Assembly (NCBI GenBank): GCA_964617825.1
Contig: CAZTWL010000013.1
Span: forward strand, 1-64,000
DNA length: 64,000 nt
Reading direction: 5' to 3'
Origin: VSJD01 sp964617825
GTDB lineage: Bacteria > Verrucomicrobiota > Kiritimatiellia > JAAZAB01
In this document: piece by piece, positions 17,846 to 26,562 of the stretch
Layout: the number at the start of each line of letters is the position of its first letter
Position numbering within the stretch: position 1 is the first letter of the stretch
Notes under the pieces: generated by a model
Seen by the model: only the letters and a program-made list of their open reading frames with translations
Told to the model about the DNA's origin: nothing
The model's database searches: none
Position numbers and translations under genes: made by a program

Positions 17846-18910
17846 TCAGCTTAAAGCCTTTTTAATCGACTTCTCAAACGGCGGCAGCAAAACACCCCGT
17901 TCGCAGATAATCGCCTTGATAAGTCTGGCCGGGGTAACGTCGAATGCGGGGGCATACACCTTGACTTGTTCCGGGGCCGTGCGCTTCCCGAATCCGCAGG
18001 TAATTTCCTCGGCGCCGCGTTCCTCGATGGGAATGGCATCGCCCGTTGCCAGCTTTGGATCGAAAGTCGATGAGGGCGCGAGCACGTAAAAAGGAATATG
18101 GTGCGCCTGCGCCAAAACGGCCACGCCGTAGGTGCCGATTTTATTGGCGCTGTCGCCGTTGGCGGCAATGCGGTCGGCGCCGACCATGACCAGATCGATG
18201 CGCCTTTCCTTCATGACCTGGGCCGCCATATTATCGCAGATGAGGGTCACATCAATCCCGGCACGCATGAGTTCCCAAGCGGTCAACCGGGCTCCCTGCA
18301 AGAGCGGGCGGGTTTCATCGGCATAGACGCGAATGCGTTTGCCCTGCTCCAAGGCCATATATATTGGCGCCAGGGCTGTGCCAAACTGGGAGGTGGCCAG
18401 GCCGCCGGCATTGCAATGGGTCAATACGGTCTGACCGTCTTTCAAAAGCTCGGCCCCGTACCGGCCGATGGCGCGGCACATGGCCAGATCTTCATTCAGA
18501 ATGGCCAAAGCCTCCTCAATCAACCGCAGTTTCAGGTCGGCCGGCGCAAGGCTCCGGTCCGCGTGCGCGCGCCGGCGCATGCGATCGAGGGCCCAGAACA
18601 GATTAACCGCCGTCGGGCGCGAGGTGGCCAGGTAATCAGCCGCCTTTTCCACTTCCGCGGCAAGCGCCGCTCCGGTCGCAGCGCGGGAATCCTGTACCGC
18701 CACAACCACGCCCAGCGCCGCCGCAATGCCGATGGCCGGGGCACCGCGCACCTGCAGGGTTTTAATCGCCGTCCATACCTGCCTCAGATCCCTTGTCTCC
18801 AAGAGAATCATTTCGCAGGGCAGGCGGACTTGATCCACCATCCGGATCATGCCCGGCAGCAATTGGCCCTTATGATCGGGCTTCCATTCGATAGTTTTAA
18901 TCGGTTCCAT
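17846..18910 (-). CDS. mtnA: S-methyl-5-thioribose-1-phosphate isomerase
   Basis: The 354-residue protein is full length. RGAPAIGIAAALG near residue 55 binds phosphate, THCNAGGLAT carries the catalytic Cys166, and VGADRIAANGD carries Asp246, matching the Cys/Asp pair of Bacillus subtilis MtnA. KIGTYGVAVLA follows as expected for the eIF2B-like fold. It converts 5-methylthioribose-1-phosphate to the ribulose isomer in methionine salvage. No other salvage gene (mtnB, mtnC, mtnD, mtnP) is in the window, so it may act in a shortened or dispersed pathway. Confidence 0.94.
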   Translation of the reverse strand: MEPIKTIEWKPDHKGQLLPGMIRMVDQVRLPCEMILLETRDLRQVWTAIKTLQVRGAPAIGIAAALGVVVAVQDSRAATGAALAAEVEKAADYLATSRPTAVNLFWALDRMRRRAHADRSLAPADLKLRLIEEALAILNEDLAMCRAIGRYGAELLKDGQTVLTHCNAGGLATSQFGTALAPIYMALEQGKRIRVYADETRPLLQGARLTAWELMRAGIDVTLICDNMAAQVMKERRIDLVMVGADRIAANGDSANKIGTYGVAVLAQAHHIPFYVLAPSSTFDPKLATGDAIPIEERGAEEITCGFGKRTAPEQVKVYAPAFDVTPARLIKAIICERGVLLPPFEKSIKKALS

Positions 18911-19005
18911 AAAACAAACTTGAAACGTTAATTTTTGCCATTAGTTCTGGCGCTCATTGTTCATCCGGAACGAAGCCCAAAGCGCCGTAAAAACTTCGAT
19001 CCTGG

Positions 19006-19905
19006 TCAGGGATTCGCCAGCAAAAGAATTGCCAGGTTCATGCCGTTAAACAACCCGTGCATCGCGATCGACACCCAAAGCGAACCGGTATAAATATAAG
19101 CCAAGGCCAATCCCGTCGCGAGCACAAACAGCGGAAAAAATGACGGCGCGTGCAAATGGATCAGCGCAAACAGGGCCGCGGACAGGATCACCGCCGGCCC
19201 GGCGCCCAGGCGCTTCATGAGCAGCGGCAGCAGGATGCCCCGGAACAGGATTTCCTCGGCCACCGGCGCAACAACCATTGCCAATCCCAACAGGGCCAAC
19301 AAGGTCCAAAGCGATTGCGGCGCCATGAAGATCAGGATCACATCTTGAATCGTCACCTCGTAACCGAAGAACAGCATGACCAGCCGGGAAACGACCGCAG
19401 CGAAAAAAAAGAGCGGCAAGATCCCGGTGTAAAACGCCACACCGGAGCCCAATTGCCGGACCAAGCCCCGCGCCCGCATACCGAACGCCTGTTCCCAATT
19501 CCAGGACCTGGATCGAAGAATAAACGCCACGACCGCCAAACTGGCCGCATGAAAAAGCAAACCCTGGATCAGGGCATAAAAGGAATCGGACTCGTCGCCG
19601 CTCAGCCACCCCAGCAGCGACAGCGTCCGATATACTCCCGCGCTGACCAGTTGGATGCAGATTAAAACGAGCGCCAGCCAACCCACCGCCCGCCAGTTCC
19701 ACGGACGGTCTTTGACCCAGGCCACGCAACGCTCCCAGGCGAGAGGCTGGGCCAGGGCGCGCCTTATTACGACCAGATCGACGCCAATACCGGCAAGCAT
19801 CAGCAGAAAATAAATGCCGATCAAAGCGGCTAAAGCGCCGAAAACCGGCGCCGGCGCATGCGAATCGGCAAGTGCGGCGGCGCTTCCTGACAGGGCCAGA
19901 TACAT
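19006..19905 (-). CDS. CPBP family intramembrane metalloprotease (Abi/CAAX-like)
   Basis: The 299 residues include about eight membrane helices. Motif 1 is EEILFRG with Glu217, Glu218 and Arg222; motif 2 is FALIHLH with His250; motif 3 is HGLFNGMN with His283 and Asn287. These are the glutamate and histidine residues of CPBP (Rce1-like) proteases. The substrate is unknown; bacterial members process prenylated or bacteriocin-related peptides, or act in membrane protein control. It starts about 22 bp after the GT2 gene upstream on the same strand and is probably cotranscribed with it. No good ribosome binding site precedes the ATG. Confidence 0.85.
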   Translation of the reverse strand: MYLALSGSAAALADSHAPAPVFGALAALIGIYFLLMLAGIGVDLVVIRRALAQPLAWERCVAWVKDRPWNWRAVGWLALVLICIQLVSAGVYRTLSLLGWLSGDESDSFYALIQGLLFHAASLAVVAFILRSRSWNWEQAFGMRARGLVRQLGSGVAFYTGILPLFFFAAVVSRLVMLFFGYEVTIQDVILIFMAPQSLWTLLALLGLAMVVAPVAEEILFRGILLPLLMKRLGAGPAVILSAALFALIHLHAPSFFPLFVLATGLALAYIYTGSLWVSIAMHGLFNGMNLAILLLANP

Positions 19906-19927
19906 GGGAGGGGAGATTTAATCGCGG

Positions 19928-20911
19928 CTATTTGTTAACTGACTCTTTCGACTCGCAGATTTCCTTGATAACATAAATTTTTTTACCCTGGGATTCGTGA
20001 TAGGTCCGCGTCTGAAGTTCCGCGAGAAGACCCATGCTGATGAATTGAATCCCGAAAAAAACCAGCATAAAGGAAGTCATGACCCAAAACGGGCGCTTCA
20101 GCAGATCGGCGGCAAAATGCGTGCCGAATACATGATAGGACAGATTGCCCAACACCATCCAAACGAGCACCAGCAATCCGACCAGGCCGAGGGTCAATCC
20201 AATGCGGCCAAAAATCTGGATGGGACTGCGCCCGTAGCGCAGCAGGAACGAAACCGTGAAGAGATCGAGCACCACCCGCATGGTGCGCGACAGGCCGTAT
20301 TTGGATTTGCCGAATTCCCGGGCATGATGGTGAACAACAACTTCGTCCACCGACCCGCCCACCCAGCTGGCCAGGGCCGGAATGAACCGGTGCATCTCGC
20401 CGTACAGCTGAACGTCCGCAAGCATCTCGCGGCGATAAGCCTTGAGCGTGCAGCCAAAATCATGAATAGGCACGCCCGTAACCCGGCTAATCAGCGCGTT
20501 GGCGATGATGGACGGCAGACGCCGATGGATGAAGGGGTCCTTGCGGTCCTTGCGCCAGCCGCTGACCACATCGAAACCGCGATCCATGCGCTCCAGCAGG
20601 AGCGGAATATCGTCCGGATCGTTCTGCAGGTCGGCATCCAGCATGATCAGAATATCGCCCTTGGACTGATGGATACCGGCGCTCATGGCGGCCGTCTGGC
20701 CGAAGTTGCGGCGTAACCGGATCAAGCGCAGATGCGGCACTTTGGCTGTCTGCTCCTTTAATTTTTCCCAGGTGCCATCGCGGCTGCCGTCATCGACCAG
20801 AATAAGCTCGTAGGTCCGTCCGAGTTTGGCAAGCGACGTGTGCAGCCGCACGCATAGTTGCTCCACGTTTTCCACCTCGTTGAACACCGGCACGATCACA
20901 GAAATATCCAT
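19928..20911 (-). CDS. Glycosyltransferase family 2, ArnC/DPM1-like
   Basis: The ATG at 20911 (327 residues) has AGGGGA upstream; 15 codons of open frame before it are unlikely to be translated. The GT-A core shows LVDDGSRDGTW near residue 42 and LDADLQNDPDDIP near residue 94. Two membrane hairpins at about 235-258 and 272-300 are typical. GCTLKAYRRE near residue 160 and the SGWRKDRKD segment are features I associate with ArnC/GtrB-type undecaprenyl-phosphate transferases. It lies well away from the main glycan cassette, next to a CPBP protease, so its sugar and acceptor pathway are unclear. Confidence 0.85.
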   Translation of the reverse strand: MDISVIVPVFNEVENVEQLCVRLHTSLAKLGRTYELILVDDGSRDGTWEKLKEQTAKVPHLRLIRLRRNFGQTAAMSAGIHQSKGDILIMLDADLQNDPDDIPLLLERMDRGFDVVSGWRKDRKDPFIHRRLPSIIANALISRVTGVPIHDFGCTLKAYRREMLADVQLYGEMHRFIPALASWVGGSVDEVVVHHHAREFGKSKYGLSRTMRVVLDLFTVSFLLRYGRSPIQIFGRIGLTLGLVGLLVLVWMVLGNLSYHVFGTHFAADLLKRPFWVMTSFMLVFFGIQFISMGLLAELQTRTYHESQGKKIYVIKEICESKESVNK

Positions 20912-21167
20912 CGCAATTCCCCTTGTCACAAAAGCTTGCCGCCTGACCGCCGGCACCCGTCGATTCTTATGGCATTAATTCGAAGTCATTATGATAATCC
21001 CGCATTGCCAAAGCAATGTAAAAAATCAGAGTTGCCCAAGAGTCGAGGGCCGGCCGCTACTTGGCGGACAAGTCCGCAACCTGTTCACGCCCAGAGACAA
21101 ATCACCCCAAGCACTGCCGGCTGACCGGAAAATTGCCGGCAGGCTGCGGCAACAGAATCGGATGCCC

Positions 21168-22070
21168 CTAAAATTTAAACTGCAGGGAGACAACCGGCAA
21201 CTGCTTGAAATCCGGAACAAACGCCGCCTGGCCCTGCACGGCTTCCAGGCACCGTTCCCGACGGTTGCGGTTATAGCGATTGGCCGCGTCGACTCCGCCG
21301 TAGATGCTTCCGCTATACCAGGTAATTTCGAAGAAGGAAATCACGGCAAAGGCGCCCCACTGGTCTTCCATGCCCGAATAAACCATGGCGCCCATGAACA
21401 AGCCGTTCAGAATCAGACTGCGAAAGCCGGTGGCATATTCGCCGGAATACATGTATCCCAGTCCGGGAACAAGGCCCAGAACTCCTCCCCATATCGGACT
21501 TTTGTCCCGCTCCCGTTCGTAGCGCGCCAAGGCCGCCAGCGCAGCGTCTTCCTCGCCCGGAGCCTGGCTCAAGGCCTTGCGCGCCTGCTCATTCTGGCCG
21601 GCGCGCAGATATTCACCGGCCATCCGTCGGACGATATATTTACGCATATCGGGCGTAGTCCCTTCGCCAACCGCACTCTGCAGGTAATACACCGCCTCCA
21701 CGTGATTGTTTCCGGCGGAGGCAACTTCCGCACGCAGCAACAGCGCCAGGGGCTTAAGCTCCTGATCGCTATCCTCCGCGCGATCCAACAAGGCCGGCGC
21801 CAAGTCCCATTGCCGGGCCAGAGAATATTCATAGGCAGCCGCCCAGAACCAGCCGCCGCGCGCGCGCGCCGCAGTTGCGCTCAAAGCCAGCCGGCGATAT
21901 TCCAGCGCTGCTGGCGCATGCTGTCCCTCGCCGGAAAGTTCTTTCGCCAGGCACAGGCCGGACGCCCCTCCTTCACGGAGCAGCGGCACATTTGTTTGCG
22001 CCCCGGAGATGCTTGCCGCAACGGCGCCGGCAAAAATCAGACAGGCAACTATTTGTTGGCGATAGTTCAT
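21168..22070 (-). CDS. Exported TPR-like protein with C-terminal membrane hairpin
   Basis: This 300-residue protein starts with a signal peptide (about 1-24). Helical repeats of TPR type follow from about residue 40 to 185, rich in Ala-Leu pairs. From residue about 190, GGVLGLVPGLGYMYSGEYATG begins a hydrophobic segment that runs to about 262, ending YSGSIYGG and a basic stretch. The PGLG-x-Y-x2-G-E/D-Y-x2-G pattern resembles the membrane-embedded TM2/DUF5683-like modules of exported proteins. It ends in Lys-Phe, an aromatic C-terminus as in outer membrane proteins. It is the third gene of the LolA-like, YidD-like operon, about 90 bp after the second. Confidence 0.65.
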   Translation of the reverse strand: MNYRQQIVACLIFAGAVAASISGAQTNVPLLREGGASGLCLAKELSGEGQHAPAALEYRRLALSATAARARGGWFWAAAYEYSLARQWDLAPALLDRAEDSDQELKPLALLLRAEVASAGNNHVEAVYYLQSAVGEGTTPDMRKYIVRRMAGEYLRAGQNEQARKALSQAPGEEDAALAALARYERERDKSPIWGGVLGLVPGLGYMYSGEYATGFRSLILNGLFMGAMVYSGMEDQWGAFAVISFFEITWYSGSIYGGVDAANRYNRNRRERCLEAVQGQAAFVPDFKQLPVVSLQFKF

Positions 22071-22157
22071 AAAGAATTGATCAATTATTGATTAGCGGTC
22101 CCACGCACGGCATTTTATTTAACTGGTCTGCGGCATCCGGACTTTGTCGGTCCGTCC

Positions 22158-23045
22158 TCAGTTCCCCAGCCACCAATCATGATCGCTCAACGGATCGGCA
22201 TAATACCATTTTCCATTCACATCCACGGGATTTTCGGCCGCGGCCACCACGCTGGGCTCGCGGAAAAAGCGATCAGCCGTTATTTCCAGGCCCAGGACCC
22301 CATGCTTTTGAAAAGCCTGCCGCGCATATTCTGAACAATTCGGCCGCAACGAGCAGCGTTCGCCCAGCGCCGGGCGAATCTGGCTTCGATAAAACATAAT
22401 GGTCCATTGGCCTGGCAGCCCCAGCCAGGAAGTTGATGTTTGTTCCGGCGCCATCCGGCATTCGTCGATGATCTCCCGGGTATAGACCGCGCGCAGTGTT
22501 CGCACTTGCGGCTTGATTTCGGGATATTCCTTGTCCAACTCCGCATGTTCATTCAGGATCAAGGCCAGCGAACAGCCCGCACGCACGGACAACTCGGTCG
22601 CCTCCGTTTTGGCAAACACCTGGCGGAACCCTTCGAACGCGCTCCGCCAGTCGCCGGAGCGCCACATGGCCCGCGCCCATTCGTAGCGCGCCGTCATACT
22701 TACGCCGGACGGGACCGCCGGATCCTCGGCCAGGCCGCGCAAGATCTCCCGCCGATCCAATCCCATCCGCTGCTCGGCCAACGCTTGCAATAAGCGGACA
22801 TCCGACAAGGACGGGGATGCCTGCAGCAGCCGACGGCATTCCAGACTGCAGGCCGACCAATTGCGCTCTGCAAAAAGGTCCGCGGCAAGGGTCATGGGCG
22901 TCTCCGCGGCGGCGGCAAGGTTGCACAACCAGAGCCCAGCCGACGCAAAAATCATTGCCGCAAAAAGGCGCAAGAAAAGCAAAGAGGCCGATGCGCTTCG
23001 CCCCCATGCCTTTTTTGCGCCTTTTCGCGGCCAAATCCTTTTCAT
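22158..23045 (-). CDS. Exported helical-repeat protein with C-terminal YidD-like domain
   Basis: The 295 residues begin with a basic N-terminus and a hydrophobic core (about 20-47) that reads as a signal peptide or anchor. Helical TPR-like repeats cover about 50-190. Residues 214-265 match the YidD (haemolytic, PF01809) family: a WTIMFYRSQIRPALGERC stretch, then LRPNCSEYA with Cys231 and Cys237, and a KHG helix. Free-standing YidD is about 80 residues, cytosolic-side and found with rnpA-yidC. Here it is fused behind a signal peptide and so probably faces the periplasm. The start overlaps the upstream stop (ATGA). Role unknown. Confidence 0.72.
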   Translation of the reverse strand: MKRIWPRKGAKKAWGRSASASLLFLRLFAAMIFASAGLWLCNLAAAAETPMTLAADLFAERNWSACSLECRRLLQASPSLSDVRLLQALAEQRMGLDRREILRGLAEDPAVPSGVSMTARYEWARAMWRSGDWRSAFEGFRQVFAKTEATELSVRAGCSLALILNEHAELDKEYPEIKPQVRTLRAVYTREIIDECRMAPEQTSTSWLGLPGQWTIMFYRSQIRPALGERCSLRPNCSEYARQAFQKHGVLGLEITADRFFREPSVVAAAENPVDVNGKWYYADPLSDHDWWLGN

Positions 23046-23824
23046 TTCGCTTCTTGCTTGGGAATCTCGCCCGTCAATTTGCTGAAGTCGTCCACAAAGT
23101 CCACTTTCTGGAAAAAGGCGGCCGCATCAAAAAGTCCTGCGCTAATCGGCTTGTTGACGATCAGACTGTCGAATCGGCGCGTCTCGCGCACGGTATTGGC
23201 TTCGAAGCACGCCGTTCCCTGCTGCAGTCCGGCAAGCCAACATGTGTCCGTAACTTTCCGGAAATCGCTGTATTCAACCCAGGCGGTCGAAATTTTCATA
23301 GCCTGCGTTTTGAAGAATTCGATGCGCGCCAGGCGCCCTTCCGCATCGCAGGAGAGGACCACGAACACCCGTTCGCGCGCATAGCCGCGCCGCAGCGGAT
23401 AATCGGCGGTGCCCTCCAGGATGGTTTCCGGGACGCCTTTCAGGCGCAATAAATGTTCCATTGCGCTTCCGGGCACGGACTTCTGCATAATGCTCCATTC
23501 GCCTTCCAACTTGGCCAGGGGACAGGAAAAGCCTTTAGGCATGCCTTCCACGTAATAATAGAATTGGCGGCCATCGGCAATAATGCGCCGCCGAACCGGC
23601 GAGATGTTTTCAACATGCATCCGATCCGGCCGCTGGTAATACACCTGACTGAGCAGGGTCGCCTTTTTGCCGTCAACATCGCTGGTTTTACGGACGCGGC
23701 AGTTGACCGATTCGACTTGCGCATAACTCGCGCAGAGTTTCTCGGCCAAAGTTTGCTCCGTCGCTTGCGCAGAACCTGCATTTAGCAAGCCGACAAGGAC
23801 ACATAATGCAAAAAAAGATTTCAT
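23042..23824 (-). CDS. LolA-fold exported protein
   Basis: The ATG at 23824 gives 260 residues with a signal peptide at about 1-19 (ending SAQA). The mature protein shows the LolA/LolB-like pattern: an early QVYYQRPDRMHVE strand near residue 57, an IIADGRQFYYYVEG strand near residue 80 and repeated beta strands. In the family this half-barrel carries lipoproteins across the periplasm or binds other lipids. A TTG four codons upstream is an alternative start. Its stop overlaps the YidD-like gene by 4 bp. I do not call it lolA, because sequence similarity is to the fold and not clearly to the lipoprotein carrier itself. Confidence 0.65.
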   Translation of the reverse strand: MKSFFALCVLVGLLNAGSAQATEQTLAEKLCASYAQVESVNCRVRKTSDVDGKKATLLSQVYYQRPDRMHVENISPVRRRIIADGRQFYYYVEGMPKGFSCPLAKLEGEWSIMQKSVPGSAMEHLLRLKGVPETILEGTADYPLRRGYARERVFVVLSCDAEGRLARIEFFKTQAMKISTAWVEYSDFRKVTDTCWLAGLQQGTACFEANTVRETRRFDSLIVNKPISAGLFDAAAFFQKVDFVDDFSKLTGEIPKQEAK

Positions 23825-23872
23825 AAAATCAAGCAACCCAGGAGAGCGGTTTTATCGAAAAACCCGAAAGCA

Positions 23873-23908
23873 AAAAGAGATTCCAAGCTGCCGCCTGGAA
23901 TCTCTTTT
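23873..23908 (-). terminator. Rho-independent terminator
   Basis: A perfect 13-bp stem (23873-23885 with 23896-23908) and a 10-base loop read AAAAGAGATTCCA against TGGAATCTCTTTT, ending in T-rich sequence on the minus strand. It lies 24 bp after the stop of the small exported protein and insulates it from the LolA-like operon. Confidence 0.8.
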
Positions 23909-23932
23909 CAACAAGAACTTGTTCGTTCCGGC

Positions 23933-24223
23933 TTAAAAGAACGATGTGCCGTACGCCTTGACATAATCGGACGTGGTCATTCCATTGGCGCCGTCAACAC
24001 CATTCCAGATCGCAAACACGATATTGGCCACCGGGATCACCAGGACCCACTCGCGCCAATGAATTTCCTTGCCGTCATTATATGCCGCCGCGGAGCGAAT
24101 GCCAAAACAGCAGCCGGCAATGAAGCCCATCATGCCGCCACGGTTTTCATTCAAGGCCGGGGACGTCACCGCCGCACACAGCAGCAGAACGCCGACCATC
24201 AAACTTGCCAAAAGTTTTGTCAT
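23933..24223 (-). CDS. Small exported/membrane protein, tandem paralogue 1
   Basis: I chose the ATG at 24223, preceded by AAAGGA at 7 bp, giving 96 residues. A signal peptide at about 1-23 is followed by NENRGG, a Gly-rich hydrophobic helix with two adjacent cysteines (AGCCFG near residue 37), the fixed segment YNDGKEIHWREW and a second hydrophobic stretch. DGANGMTTSDYVKAYG and a terminal Phe complete it. It is a clear paralogue of the next gene upstream on the strand. I do not recognise the family. Two hydrophobic segments and an aromatic end suggest a small envelope protein. Confidence 0.75.
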   Translation of the reverse strand: MTKLLASLMVGVLLLCAAVTSPALNENRGGMMGFIAGCCFGIRSAAAYNDGKEIHWREWVLVIPVANIVFAIWNGVDGANGMTTSDYVKAYGTSFF

Positions 24224-24254
24224 GGTTAAATCCTTTCGTGTAATACCGCTTATT

Positions 24255-24539
24255 TTAATAAAAGGTCGAGCCGTATTTTTTGACATAATCGGACGTGGTC
24301 ATTCCATTGGCGCCATCGATAGCGGACCAAACTTGCGGAACGATCGGAACAATCAGGGAGATCCATTCCCGCCAGTGAATTTCCTTGCCGTCATTATACT
24401 GCGCTCCGGCGCGCATGCCGAAGCAGCAGCCGGCGACGAAGCCCATTCCACCGCCGCGGTTTTCATTCATCGCCGACGATGTCATAGCGCCGCCCGCCAA
24501 CAACATGCCGCCAATCAAACCCACAATCCACTTCCTCAT
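24255..24539 (-). CDS. Small exported/membrane protein, tandem paralogue 2
   Basis: The ATG at 24539 has GGGAGG just upstream and gives 94 residues: a signal peptide (about 1-23) and a mature region of about 70 residues. It shares with its downstream paralogue NENRGG, MGF-x-AGCCFG-x-R, YNDGKEIHWREW and DGANGMTTSDYVK, with divergence mainly in the signal peptide and the second hydrophobic segment. It ends in Tyr. The gap to the next gene is about 30 bp and contains only that gene's ribosome binding site, so the two form a tandem duplication in one transcript. Function unknown. Confidence 0.75.
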   Translation of the reverse strand: MRKWIVGLIGGMLLAGGAMTSSAMNENRGGGMGFVAGCCFGMRAGAQYNDGKEIHWREWISLIVPIVPQVWSAIDGANGMTTSDYVKKYGSTFY

Positions 24540-24612
24540 GACACCTCCCATGCAGCGGTTAATTAACATAACTATTTTTATAAACAACAGGCGCAGGCAT
24601 GTCAATATTAAA

Positions 24613-24795
24613 TTACCGCTTTTCCGCTAACGGCATGGGATTGCACAGGTTCTTGGGTGAATTGGCGACCCGCCCGCAGTTGAAGCAGATGACCTTGGGC
24701 CTGGTCACCAGTTCTTTAATCTCCTCGAACCGGTCCTCACTGGCCAGCAGGCACAGATGCCCCTTGTGCGATCCTTTGCATTTGGTCTTATTCAC
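24613..24795 (-). CDS. Cys-rich mini-protein, possible zinc-binding
   Basis: A GTG at 24795, preceded by a G-rich run, gives 60 residues. Cys6, His10, His13, Cys15, Cys37, Cys40 and Cys51 are spaced like a split zinc ribbon: C-x3-H-x2-H-x-C, then CFNC and a distal Cys in LCNPMPL. The central helix ASEDRFEEIKEL looks well formed. The reading frame continues upstream, so a longer start cannot be excluded, but that extension looks uncharacteristic. I recall short proteins of this C-x2-CGRVAN type in anaerobes, without a known function. It lies divergent from serA. Confidence 0.6.
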   Translation of the reverse strand: MNKTKCKGSHKGHLCLLASEDRFEEIKELVTRPKVICFNCGRVANSPKNLCNPMPLAEKR

Positions 24796-24978
24796 AGCCA
24801 CCCCTTTCTCAAGATGTTTTGCTGCATGATCCGGTTTTCTTGAACGCGTGTCAATCCCTATCCCATGCAAACCTAAAATTCGGCTTGTGTCCAGAGCAAA
24901 GGATGCGTATGTTTTACCTTGAGTTTTCAAGCAAATCAAACCGGCCGGAACGGCTTGCCAACACAGAGGATGTCACCC

Positions 24979-26562
24979 ATGAAAAAAGTCTTGATCCCTA
25001 CCAAGCTCGAAAGCGAAGCGCGCAAAATCCTGGAAGCCAACGGGCATTACACGGTCATCCAGGACGACAAAACCGACATTACGGCCCTGGCCGCTCAGCA
25101 CGCCGACACCTATGCGCTCATCGTGCGCAGCGAAAAAGTGACCTCCACGGTGATCAATGCCCTGCCCCAGCTTAAAGTTATCGTCCGCGCCGGCACGGGC
25201 TTCGACACTATCGACATCAAACATGCCCGCAAGAAAGGCGTCGATGTCATGAACACTCCCGGCGCCAACTCGAATGCCGTTGCCGAGGAAGTCGTCACGC
25301 TCATGCTGGCCGATGCCCGCCACATCATCGAGGGCGATATCACCACACGGGCCGGCAAATGGGAAAAGAAAAAATTAATGGGCCGCGAACTTACGGGCAA
25401 AACCATCGGCATCGTCGGTCTGGGCAACATTGGCCAGCTGGTGGCCAAGCGCCTGTCGGGGTTCGACGTCAAGCTGCTGGGTTATGACCCGCTCATCTCT
25501 CAAGAACGCGCCGATACCATGGCCGTGGAACTGCTCGAACTCCCCGAGTTGTTTGCGCAAGCCGATTATATCACCCTGCATATCCCGGAAAACGAGGAAA
25601 CCCGCGGCCTGATCAACCTGGGGCTCATCAGCCGGATGAAAGAAGGCGCCACCCTGATCAACTGCGCCCGGGCCGGCATCCTGGATGAGGCGGCCCTGCG
25701 TCAGGTCAAAGCGGCTAAAAAAATCCGGTTTCTTAACGATGTTTATCCCAAGGACGCGGAAGGACCAAAGAGCGTGGCCGATATTGCCGACATCATGCTT
25801 CCCCATCTGGGCGCCAGCACGGTGGAGGCCAATACCAACGCCGCGCGGCGCGCCGCCGAGGAGCTGATCGAACTGGATGAAAAGGGCATTACCAGTTTTA
25901 TCGTCAACCGCAACGTCCCCGAAGGCCTGGATGAAGCCTACGGCAAGCTGGCCTTCACGATTACAAAGCTCTGCCGCCACCTGCTGTCCCCGACCGCCAA
26001 GCTGGCCAGTCTCGAAACGAGCTTTTACGGTTCGCTGAAGCCGTTCAGCGACTGGCTGATGATCCCGGTGGTCACCGCGCTGGGCGACCGGATCGACCAG
26101 CCCTTGGACAACAAGTCGGCCCGCCAATTTTTGAAAGAAATGGGCATAGCCGTCACCAACCGGGTGACCGATCCCAACAAGCACTTTGAGAATTCGATGA
26201 CCATCGACCTGGTGGGTTCAATGGATTCCGGAAGCCTGCGCCGGATCAGCGTGCGCGGCACCGTCGTGGAAGGCGCGCTCATGATAGCGCGGATCAACGA
26301 CTTCGATCGTCTGTATTTCGAGCCCAAGGGGCCCACCGTGTTCTTCATTTACGAGGATCGCCCCGGCGTTCTCGGTCAGATCGGCTCGGCCCTGGCCGCC
26401 GCCGGTATCAATATCGAGGACGTGCGCAATCCGCACCATCTGAAGGTCAACGAGTCGCTGGTAATCATGCAGATCAACAAGCCGGCGCCCCAGTCGCTGA
26501 TGGACGATATCAGCCGCAATATCCGGGCGTTATCCGCATTTTACTACGATTTCAAAGCATAG
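24979..26562 (+). CDS. serA: D-3-phosphoglycerate dehydrogenase
   Basis: The ATG at 24979 (AGAGGA 8 bp upstream) gives 527 residues, the long ACT-containing form. The NAD-binding loop GLGNIG is at residues 147-152. NCARAGILDE near residue 234 carries the catalytic Arg, and LPHLGAST near residue 280 carries the His. The intervening substrate domain runs from about 320 to 450. The C-terminal ACT domain (about 452-527) holds FIYEDRPGVLGQIG. It oxidises 3-phosphoglycerate to begin serine synthesis; the ACT domain usually senses serine. serB and serC are not adjacent, and a terminator closes the transcript. Confidence 0.95.
   Translation: MKKVLIPTKLESEARKILEANGHYTVIQDDKTDITALAAQHADTYALIVRSEKVTSTVINALPQLKVIVRAGTGFDTIDIKHARKKGVDVMNTPGANSNAVAEEVVTLMLADARHIIEGDITTRAGKWEKKKLMGRELTGKTIGIVGLGNIGQLVAKRLSGFDVKLLGYDPLISQERADTMAVELLELPELFAQADYITLHIPENEETRGLINLGLISRMKEGATLINCARAGILDEAALRQVKAAKKIRFLNDVYPKDAEGPKSVADIADIMLPHLGASTVEANTNAARRAAEELIELDEKGITSFIVNRNVPEGLDEAYGKLAFTITKLCRHLLSPTAKLASLETSFYGSLKPFSDWLMIPVVTALGDRIDQPLDNKSARQFLKEMGIAVTNRVTDPNKHFENSMTIDLVGSMDSGSLRRISVRGTVVEGALMIARINDFDRLYFEPKGPTVFFIYEDRPGVLGQIGSALAAAGINIEDVRNPHHLKVNESLVIMQINKPAPQSLMDDISRNIRALSAFYYDFKA

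Noticed and set aside
21114..21142. Inverted repeat CTGCCGGC/GCCGGCAG after the TPR-like gene as a terminator
   Set aside because: The arms are real, but no T-run follows on the minus strand, so it was not listed as a terminator.
20991..22091. A 366-codon plus-strand frame opposite the TPR-like gene
   Set aside because: The minus strand carries a signal peptide, repeats and operon context. The plus frame starts in non-coding sequence and lacks any domain.
25375..26184. A 269-codon minus-strand frame inside serA
   Set aside because: SerA is intact on the plus strand with all catalytic residues.
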